Shown one piece after another: positions 1 through 9,100 of a stretch of 14,956 nt of DNA. The notes under the pieces were generated by a model. It worked only from the letters and a program-made list of their open reading frames with translations. It made no database searches and was not told the origin of the DNA. Positions within the stretch are counted from its first letter, which is position 1. Every line of letters begins with the position of its first letter. The position numbers were made by a program, and so were the translations under genes. The stretch covers positions 749,489 through 764,444 of the forward strand of contig MU646314.1 in the NCBI GenBank assembly GCA_026770585.1, in the 5' to 3' direction. Origin of the DNA: Baffinella frigidus (Eukaryota; Cryptophyceae; Cryptomonadales; Baffinellaceae).

Positions 1-59
1 GAGAGGGAGAGGGAGAGGGAGAGGGAGAGGGAGAGGGAGAGGGGGGGGGAGGGTTGCAC
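1..59 (-). repeat. Start of the intron after exon 15; GAGAGG simple repeat
   Basis: Positions 1-42 are (GAGAGG)n, then a G run; in the transcript this is a CCTCTC pyrimidine tract. It follows the donor GTGCAA of exon 15. Nothing else is visible before the edge. Confidence 0.8.
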
Positions 60-130
60 CCGATAACGTTGGCGACGACAGGGCCAGTGTGGAAGCCTAC
101 CCGCAGCTTCACCGTCCCGCACGCCAAATC
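60..130 (-). CDS. Exon 15: cyclase RVGFHTGPVVA segment; gene continues off the left edge
   Basis: Seventy-one nt. It reads DLACGTVKLRVGFHTGPVV and then ANVI, with 2 nt of a split Gly: the 'irvGfhsGpvvagvvG' strand-loop of the cyclase. The acceptor is AACAG|GAT and the donor CGG|GTGCAA. The following part (normally RYCLFGDTVN...SRME) must lie beyond position 1. A copy of the acceptor and first 18 nt is at 203-220. Confidence 0.9.
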
Positions 131-3100
131 CTGTTTGGTTGTAGGGGGTTGGGTTTGGGTTTTGTTCTTTGGGGGGTTTGTTCAGGGTTTGGGGGTTAGG
201 GTGTCCCGCACGCCGCATCCTGTGAGGGGGAGAACCATTCAATACCCCGAGTGCAGAGGGAGAGAGACCTTTGTGGGCAACCAACTGGTCCGGATCCACT
301 TTCTGACCGAGATGAATTCAGGGGATCGGCCTCGTGTCATGGGTGTTTGATTTCCCTTTTCCCGGTAGCCTTATATCTACCATCATACCCCGTATCCGGC
401 GGGGATAAGAGCCATTTAACATTACACCGTTGGGATGATGTGGTATACACCAATGGAATAACTTGGGCAAATGCAAATACATGTGGTGCTGTTGGTACAT
501 GGTCGAGATCGCTCTGCCTGAGTAAAACAGGGCTCGCCATGAAACATATTGAAACTCCGGGTTTAGGGTTTAGGGTTTAGGGTTTAAGGTTTAGGGTTTC
601 GGGTTTCGGGTTCAGGGTTCAGGGTTCAGGGTATAGGGTATAGGGTTTGGGGTTTGGGGTTTGGGGTTTAGGGTTCAGGGTTTGGGGTTTAGGGTTTAAG
701 GTTCAGGGTTCAAAGTTTAGGGTTTAGGGTTCAGAGTCCAGGGTTTAGGGTTCAGGGTTCAGGGTCCAGGGTTCAGGGTTTACGGTTTAGGGCTTAGGTT
801 TTAGGGTTTAGGTTTTAGGGTTTAGGGCAACCAGCTCGTCGATAGGGATGTTGTGAGGCTTTGAGACTTCGCCCAAGTCTCAGACTTCGCCATGTCAATT
901 TAAGAATAGTCTGGCAATCAGACGTTTAGGGTTTAGGGTTTAGGGTTGAGGGAGAAGGGAGGGTAGCCAGCTCGTCGATAGGGGTCTTTTCGGCCGCGGC
1001 AACGTCTCAGTCTATCCACACGGTGGACTACGAACCTTTCACCAAAAGTCAACTTGCCTTGAGGTAGTTAACTTTAAGGATTCTCTGGCGCAATGTAGTC
1101 ACGTGACACCCTGAATTCCAGACCCAACGAAACCTTCGTAGCCCACCGTGTGGTTGGCCTCACCAACATGGTACGCCCGGGCTCTTTTTTACTCCAAAGT
1201 TGACGGATTTTTTGACCCCAAAGCTGACGGATTTTTTAACTCCAGAGTTGACAGATTTGAACCGCACACCCAGCATGTCAACTTAAGAGTAGTCTGGCAA
1301 CCGGACGTTACGGTTTAGGGTTGAGGGTTTAGGGTTTAGGGGTTAGGGGCTAGGGTCACCAGCTCATCGATGGGGATCTTGTCGGCCGCAGCGATTACTG
1401 CGATTGCAAACTGTGCGATCCGCTGCACGTGGTCTGCCGCCTGTATGGGGGGTAACGCGTTTAGACCGAATGTATTGGGGGTAACGCGCGAGGTTATGTC
1501 GCCTGTAATGGGGGTAAGAAGTTACTTTATCTCGCCTGTAATGGGGGTAAGAAGTTAGTTTATCTCGCCTGTAATGGGGGTAACTGCGCGATCCGCTGCA
1601 CGTGGTCTGCCGCCTGTATGGGGGGTAACGCGTTTAGGCCGGATGTATTGGGGGTAACGCGCGAGGTTATGTCGCCTGTAATGGGGGTAAGAAGTTACTT
1701 TATCTCGCCTGTAATGGGGGTAAGAAGTTAGTTTATCTCGCCTGTAATGGGGGTAACTGCACGATCCGCTGCACGTGGTCTGCCGCCTGTATGGGGGGTA
1801 AGAAGTTAGCTTATGTCGCCTGTGATGGGGGTAACACGTTAGGCCAGCTGTGTTGGGGATCCAGAGGAGGTCCCCTCAAAGTTGTCAATCGACCGTTGTC
1901 CTTTCCCGGCGATTGCCGGGAGGGGTGTGCGGGGTTCGGGGTGTGGAGTTCGGGGGTTCGGGGTTCGGGGTGTGGGGTTCGGGGTGTGGGGTTCGGGGTG
2001 CGGGGTTCGGGGTTCGGGGATGTGGGGTTCGGGGTTTGGAGTCCGGGGTTCGGGGTGTGGGGTTCGGGGTGCGGGGTTCGGGGTTCTGTGTTCGGGGTTC
2101 GGCTTGACGGGTGAGGGTGCCAGTGGTTGCACGCGAGGGTGTGGGGGTGATGATGCAGGGGTTCGTGGATGGGGGTTTGGGTGTCGGGGCTCGGGGGTCG
2201 GGGTTGCCTGTTTCTCGACGAGGTTCGTAACTGCCATATACGCGTCGCCAATCGTCTCGACCTGATGTGCGTGTAGACTTTAGAGGGGGGAAGGCAAAGT
2301 TTCTTAAGTTGACATGCACGACCGCGGTATGGAGCCAGGGGGGGAGGTGGGACGAGACCAGAGCTGGAGGCGGGCTCGTTTTATTAAGGCTCATAGACTT
2401 TTGTATTGTGTAGGGTTTAGGGTGTGGGACCTTTGGACCGAGAGAGTGTGTTCTTCATTGACAACCAAATGGTCTGGATCCGGGTGTAGGGGTTTGGGTA
2501 TCTAGCTCTGTCTGTGTTGTTTCATACACGACAATGTGCGTGTAGCGTTTAGGGTGTCTAGCTCTGCCTGATCTTGTTATGGCTTGTCCTAAAGGCTTTC
2601 TATTCGCCCTTTCGTACTGGATATCTGCTCTTAAATACTTTGAAGTACGAGCCATGATGAAAGTCAGACAGAGCTAGGGTGTGGGCCCTTCGGACCTACT
2701 AGCCCTGTCTCACGCTGGTTGACCGACTATTCTGAAGTTGCCACGCTATGTTTGCGGTATAAACCCGTGATATTTGAAGCGGGAAAGAGCCGGGGCTCAC
2801 CAAATTGGTCAGCCCAAACAGACTGAGACATAACTAGACCGTAAAGACTGCGTTGCGTATCTTAGCCTCCATATATATGTATCTTAGCCTCGACGTAGCT
2901 TTACCACAGCACAAAATCCACCCCCAAGATAGCATCAAGGTGTTTCAAATCGAAAAAAAATCAAATAAGATCGGATGGTGGCTACCATTTTCTTCTCCGA
3001 TGTCGTCGAGTCCCCCCTAACCTCCTAACCCCCGAACCGTAAGCCCCTAAACCCTAAACCCTTGAAGACGTTGTAGTAAGTGCGAGGTTGTCGATCGCGT

Positions 3101-6100
3101 GGCCCCTCACCCCCGTTACAGCCGCCCTAACATCTTACCCCCATTACAGGAACCCTAACGCCTTACCCCCATTGCAGACGGAAAACCTGAGGCCTTACCC
3201 CCATTACTGGCAGGAGACCTGCTGCGTTACCCCCAACACAGCCGGCCTAACGCTTTACCCCCATTACAGGCGACATAAGATAACCTTGAAGACGTTGAAG
3301 TGAAGTGCGAGCTTGTCGATCGCGTGGTATAGCCCTTTCCTCGGGCAGCCAGTCGTTTTCGACTGGCCCCTCGAAGGAAATGGCGCAAGGTACAACCTCG
3401 ATGTGGTCCATTGCAGGGGGCAAGCTAGTGGAGACCTTGAAGACGTTGAAGTGCAGTGCGAGGCTGTCGATTGCGTGGTATAGCCGCTCCAGCATTTCCA
3501 TCATCCTGCGTTTTTACGGTGGAGGGTTTAGTGCGGAGGGTTTGGGGTTTAGGGTTTAGTGTTGAGTGATTCGGGTTTTGGGTTTTGGGTTTTGGGTTTT
3601 GGGTTTTGGGTTTTGGGTTTTGGGTTTTGGGTTTTGGGTTTTGGGTTTTGGGTTTTGGGTTTTGGGTTTTGGTTGTGGGGTGTAGGGTTCAAGGTTTAGG
3701 GTTTAGGGTTTAGAGTTCAGGGTTTAGGGTCCAGGGTGACTCCACGTGCCTGTCTTCTCCGAAAGCCGAAAGCCGAAATCTGAAACTACTTGAGACGTGA
3801 TCGGGGGCAATCAAAAGTTGCCGTAGCGGCAGAATCCCGTGAAATCGCGGGATTCCGTCAAACTTTGACTTGAGGGCCACTTGGAGTTGACTTTTGCGAT
3901 TGACCCCCTTCAGATTTAGCGTGGCCTCATAACTTTTCCGGGACAAGTTGTGGCCACGCACGCTTGTCGAGACTGTTGACTAATCCGTACGTTACCTGGT
4001 TCTTAACCCTGTCCGGATAAGTTGTCGTCCCGGTACACATTTGCGTGTTAAGTCAACTGTCGGGGCTCTGTCAAGTCAACTGTCGGGACTCTGGACCTTT
4101 CTGGTTTCATTCTCGTCGATATGTCCGTGAACCTGGTTCAGGGTTCGGGGGTTACGGGGTTGGGGGTTAACGGTGAGGGGGTCAGGATTCAGGATTCAGG
4201 GAGCTAGGGGTGAGGGGTTACAGGGTTAGGGGTTAAGGGTGAGGGGGCCAGGATTCAAGGGGCTAGGGGTTCGGGGTTCGGGGTAAGGGGGTTAGGGGGT
4301 ACGGGGCTAGGTGTTAGTGGTGAGGTGTTAGGGGTTTGATGTTTGGGGGTTAGACTTCAGGGGGTGAGGATTGGGGGGTCAGCGGGTTAGGGTTTAGGGG
4401 GTTAGGGGGTTAGGGGGGCAGGGTTTAGGGTTTAGGGTTCAGGAGGTTACAGTTTCGGGGTTAGGAGGTTAGGGGGGTACCCGACGATATCGGAGAAGAA
4501 AATGGTGACAAGATCGTGGTGCTCTGGCTCCACGCGCCGCCCCTGCATTACTCATCCACTTGAGTAAAAAACCAGTCGACTGATCTCAGCTTTTTCTGGT
4601 AATGACCTTGCCCGGATTAGGCATCGCCCTGGTACGAATTTGGCCGCGGTTTAGTCAACTGCTTCGACCTGGAGCAAAATGGCTCCACGCGCCCAGTTGA
4701 CTAATCTCAGCGTTTCCTGGTGATACAATCTGTACCGGAGAGTTATAGCTGATACTGAAGAATATGTACCAGCCGGCACTGAACATTCTGTACCAGCGAG
4801 TGATGGCTGGTACTGAAAAATCCGTACAGAACGAGTTATAGCAGGTATAGAACGAGTTATAGCCGGTACAGAACGAGTTATAGCCGGTCAATAACGAATT
4901 ATAGCAGGTACAGAACGAGTTATAGCAGGTGCAGAGTTAAGGGCTTGCCCGGGCCAGGGGCTCAACAACCCGCGGGGGGTGGGTTCTTGCATGAATATTA
5001 TAGCGGCTACTCAACAATCCGTACTGCACGAGTTATAGCCGGTACATAAGGAATTACAGCCGGTACAGAAGGAGTTGTAGCCGGTACAGACGGAACTATA
5101 GCCGGTACAGAAGGAGTTATCGCCGGTACAGACGGGATTATAGCCGGTGCAGAACGAGTTATAGCCGGTACAGAACGAGTTATAGCCGGTAGGAAATTAG
5201 AGACAGACCTGGGCCAGGGCCTCCGCGACCCTCGGAGGGTACATCTTGGAGAGGATCTCCCGCTTGTCTGATTCCCGCCGCCGCTTCGCTTGGAGCACCT
5301 GCGGGGGGTGCTGGGTTGAGGGTTGATGCTCAGGGGTTTACTGATGAGGGGTTTGGTCGGGTCTGGCGCGGTTCATACAGTTTAAATACGGAAAAGTGGT
5401 TCTCACGGGCCCGCCTCAGCGAAATTTAGAAAGAAAGAAATCTGATCCTTTCGGAGAGGATCTCCCGCTTGTCTGATTCCCGCCGCCGCTTCGCTTGGAG
5501 CACCTGCGGGGGGGTTGGGGTTGAGGGTTGAGGCTCGGGGTTTAGGGTGTAGGGTTTAGGGTTGAGGCTCAGGGTGTAGGGTGTAGGGTGTAGGGTGTAG
5601 GGTGTAGGGTGTAGGGTGTAGGGTGTAGGGTTTAAGTTTTGGGGTTTGGGGGTTATGGTCTGGGGATTTGAGTTTTTGGGGTTGAGGGTTTAGGGTTTGA
5701 GGGTGTAGGGTTGAGCACCTGGCCACAGAGGGTCCTTGGGGGGTTATTTAAAAAGTTAATCTTCTCAGGATCTGGACCAAAAGTGGACAAACGACCGGGC
5801 AAACGGCTCCAAGAACGGACTCCGGATAACCCTGGCAGGGCATTGCGTGGTGCAATGCCTTGTCTGATTCCCGCCGCCGCTTCGCTATGGGGCCCGCCCT
5901 TCCGGCAGGCTCGTGAACGGCCCTTTCTACGGCCTGAAAAGGTGTCTTGGTGGGGGTTTGGGTCCAGGGTCTAGGGTTTGGGGTTTGTGGTTTGGGGTTG
6001 AGGGCTGCTGCGCGTGCTCGTCCCACGCCCGGTCACGGATCAGAGTCAGGTTCAGGCGGAAACCTCCGTTTGAAAGTCAGCTTCAGGTTTCCTCCGTTTG

Positions 6101-9100
6101 AAAGTAAGGGGGCGAGGCTCCCTCCAAAAGTGCTTCGCTGAACCCTAGACCCTAAAAGTGTTAAAAGTGGTTCAACACTTTTAGGGTCTGCGGTTCAGGG
6201 TTCAGGGTTCAGGGTTCAGGGTTCAGGGTTCAGGGTTCAAGGTTCAGGGTTGAGGGTTGAGGGTTGAGTTTTGAGGGTTGAGTTTTGAGTTTTGAGTGTT
6301 GAGTGTTGAGTGTTGAGTGTTGAGTGTTGAGTGTTAAGGGGGTAGGGTGGAGTGTGGAGGGAGCATGCCTTGCGCGCGTGTCTCCTAATGAAACATCATT
6401 ACAATATTTCAATTTAATGTTTCGTTTAAAACTGAAACATTATTGGGTCTCGCGGGGTTCGGTTTTCGACTTTGGGCTTTGAGATTGGGATTCAGTTTGC
6501 AGGTGGTAGGATTGCGTGGAACACTAGAGGTGCGTAGAAGACTGGAGAGGCGTGGAGAGGTGTGGAGAAGGCTGGATGCTGGCCTGCTTAGGGGGTTCTC
6601 TGGACCCTACACCCTGAACCCTCTACCCTACATCCGAAGCTTCGGGTTTCGGGCTTCGGGTTTCGGGTTTCAGGTTTCGGGTTAAGGGTGTAGGGTTTGG
6701 AGTTAAGTCCTGCTTCGGGGGGCTCGCAGCCTCGGGTTTCGGGTTTCGGGTTTCGGGCTTCGAGTCTAGGGTGTAGGGTTTGGGGTTAAGGCCTGCTTCG
6801 GAGGGCTCGCAGCATCGCAGTCTAGCGCGTTGAGACGCCGTTCTATTTCCGCGAACGGCGGCCGGTTCGCTGGCGCCCCCTGTGTGAGGGTTCAGGAGTT
6901 TCAGGCATCCTAACCCAGGGGTTACGGGTGAGGGTTCAGGAGGTTTTAGGGTTGGGGCGAGGTTCGCTGGTGCGCCCAGTGTCCACCCAAGATCAGACGA
7001 GGAGCAATTGCAAAAGTCAATTTCTCGGATTTCAAGGGGAATACATGTCAAAAGTGAATCGAAAGTCCCTGAGAGAGACTCTACTAGAGCCATTGTTTTT
7101 TACAATTGATCCGCGTAAAATCTAGGGTGGGTAGAGCGGGTCTCTCATGAGACGACACACTTTCAAGGGGCCCAAAACCATCGAAGCAGCGAACCTTTTC
7201 AGTCAACGTGTGTGGAAGGTTGGGGTGAAGAGTACCGCCCAACAGTCGCGCATGAGCGTCAGGAGCGCGGGCGGCACGTCGCCCGCTGCCACCGTCGGCC
7301 TTTTCTCCTGTACGCGTGTGGGGTTTAGCGGTTTAGGATTTAGGGATTAAGGTTGATGGTTTATGATTTATTGTTTATGGTTGAGGTTTTCGGGTTTAAG
7401 GTTTGGGGTTTGGGGTTTGGGGTTTGGGGTTTCGAGTTTATGGGTTTGGGGTTAGGGGTTTGGGTTCAGGGTTTAGGGAGCGCGGGCGGCACGTCGCCCG
7501 CGGCCACCGTCCGGCTTTTCTCCTGTATGCGTTTGGGGTCGAGGGCATCCCTTTTGTGCCCAGTAGGCGCTTACGCCCTACGGTAGGGCCCTAGGACCTG
7601 CCTGGGGTGAGTTAGGGTGAATATTAACCCTATAAGCACTTAGGGGATAGGGGTTTGGGGTTAGGATTTAGGGAGCACGGGGGGCACGTCGCCCGCTGCC
7701 ACCGTCGGCCTTTTCTCCTGTATGCGTTTGGGGTTTATGGGTGAGGGTTCATGGATTATGCTTTATGATTTATTGATTATGGTTCAGGGGTTTGGGGGCT
7801 GGGGTTTAGGGTTTAGGGGTTTAGGGGTTTAGGGGTTTGAGGTGAGGGGTTGAGGGTTTGGGGTTTGGGGTTTGGGGTTTGGGGTTTGGGGTTTGGGGTT
7901 TGGGGTTTGGGTTCAGGGTTGAGGGAGCGCGGGTGGCACGTCGCCCGCTGCCACCGTGGGCTTTTTTTCCTGCAAGGGTTTGGGGTTTAGGGTATAGGGG
8001 TTTGGGGTTAGGGTTGAGGGAGCGCGGGCGGCACGTCGAATGCTGCTACTGTCGGCCTCTTTTCCTGCTAGGGTTTATGGTTTATGGTTTATGGTTTATG
8101 GTTTTTATGGTTTTTATGGTTTATGGTTTTTATGGTTTATGGTTAATGGTTCATGGGTGAGGGATTTTGGGGTTTGGGTCTGGGTTTAAGAGTGCAGGGT
8201 TTAGGGTTTGGGGCTTGGGGTTTGGGGTTTGGGGTTTAGAGTTTGGGGTGTAGGGTTCCGGTTTAGAGTTCAGGGTTTAGGGCTTAGGGGTTTAGGTTCA
8301 GGGTTTGAAACATCGTGGGGTTGAAGGTTTTGGATCAGGGTTCAGTCATGCAGTGAAGCAGGGTTTAGGGGCGAGGGTTTTGCGCAACCCTTGGCAGCGT
8401 CAGAGACAGCCACCGGGGTAGGATTTCAAACAACGTTGGGGAAGCATCTCAGACATTGGAGGGTCAGGGTTAGGTCCTTGCTAGAGAGCAAACCTTAAGG
8501 GTGTATTGGTTAAGGGGTTATTGGAGCACACCTGGGCCGCTAAGGGTTTATTGGAGCAAACCTGGGCCGCGTCCGCCACGGCCAAGAGGACCGATTCCGT
8601 CTCCTCGGTTTATTAAGGGTTTATTGGAGAAACGATAAAGGGAATATTGGAGCACACCTGGGCCGCTAAGGGGCCATTGGAGCACACCTGGGCCGCTAAG
8701 GGGTCATTGGAGCACACCTGGGCCGCTAAGGGGCCATTGGAGCACACCTGGGCCGCTAAGGGGTCATTGGAGCACACCTGGGCCGCTAAGGGGGTATTGG
8801 AGCGCACCTGAGCAGCGTCCACCACGGCCAAGAGGACCTCTTCCATCTCCTCTCCCGCGTACGGCTCCGCCCGCGAGTACACCTGTTGTGTGGTTTGGGG
8901 TGAGGGGTTGGGGTTTGGAGGTGAGGGGTTGGTGTTTGGGGGTGAGGGGTTGGTGTTTGGGGGTGAGGGGTGTAGTGTTTGGTGTTTGGTGTTTGGTGTT
9001 TGGTGTTTGGTGTTTGGTGTCTAGGGTTTAGGGTTTAGGGTCAGACCTCGGATAGGAGAATGCCGAATGCAAAGACGTCGCTCTCTGGGGTGTTGCCTGC

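Larger units (their letters stand above)
131..1359 (-). other. Intron 14-15 (1229 bp)
   Basis: From the left it holds G-rich telomere-like sequence with an exon 15 edge copy (203-220), a dispersed-repeat copy (254-381), low-complexity unique sequence, a telomere-like array (557-830), exon 14 end copies (831-852, 967-1001), a 138-bp MITE-like element (1016-1153) and a 24-25-bp tandem unit repeated three times (about 1184-1258). Two related 36-bp blocks (890-926 and 1274-1312) each follow one exon-edge copy and precede TTTAGGG units. This suggests stepwise tandem duplication of exon edge, spacer and telomere-like DNA. Confidence 0.75.
2262..3435 (-). other. Intron 12-13 (1174 bp)
   Basis: It contains exon 12 edge copies (3285-3333, 3061-3103), an inverted exon 10 copy (2984-3061), a minisatellite of TTACCCCCATTACAGG units (3105-3275), dispersed repeat E relatives (2437-2850) and a TTTT-loop hairpin at 3348-3367. 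The part 2262-2436 shows no feature I can name. Confidence 0.7.
5299..6792 (-). other. Intron 8-9 (1494 bp)
   Basis: It contains the near-perfect exon 9 copy (5453-5503), a shorter one (5859-5886), telomere-like arrays (5515-5720, 5945-6000, 6190-6345, 6640-6780) including a GGGTGTA run (5572-5630), a perfect 16-bp inverted repeat (6147-6189) and an AT-rich island (6380-6440) with the 8-bp inverted pair AATGTTTC/GAAACATT. The donor is GC. Confidence 0.75.
7308..8807 (-). other. Intron 6-7 (1500 bp)
   Basis: In the transcript order it holds the 30-bp donor-like array (8519-8807), an exon 6 copy (8562-8608), unique sequence (8390-8460), telomere-like and TTTATGG arrays (7980-8310), four exon 7 edge copies (7477-8067) with telomere-like spacers, and one family B MITE (7546-7649). 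Confidence 0.78.

Noticed and set aside
860-890. Possible plus-strand copy of the DFG exon (AQVSDFA)
   Set aside because: Only about 16 bases match and they lie in a simple direct repeat of AGACTTCGCC; no splice site or further exon 3 sequence.
1839-2237. Pro/Thr-rich minus-strand open frame continuing from VETIGDAYM
   Set aside because: Past 2208 it is only GTTCGGG repeat read in frame; splicing at the GC donor to exon 14 gives the expected cyclase sequence instead. Intron retention cannot be excluded.
3710-3961. 83-codon minus-strand open frame
   Set aside because: It starts in unique intron sequence without recognisable domain, ends in telomere-like repeat, and is skipped in the consistent cyclase gene model.
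4655-4891. Minus-strand open frame with YNSF repeats
   Set aside because: Translation of the 21-bp minisatellite; no family recognised.
6623-7093. 156-codon minus-strand open frame
   Set aside because: It crosses exon 8 in a different frame from NRPPFAEI and is repeat-derived at its 3' end.
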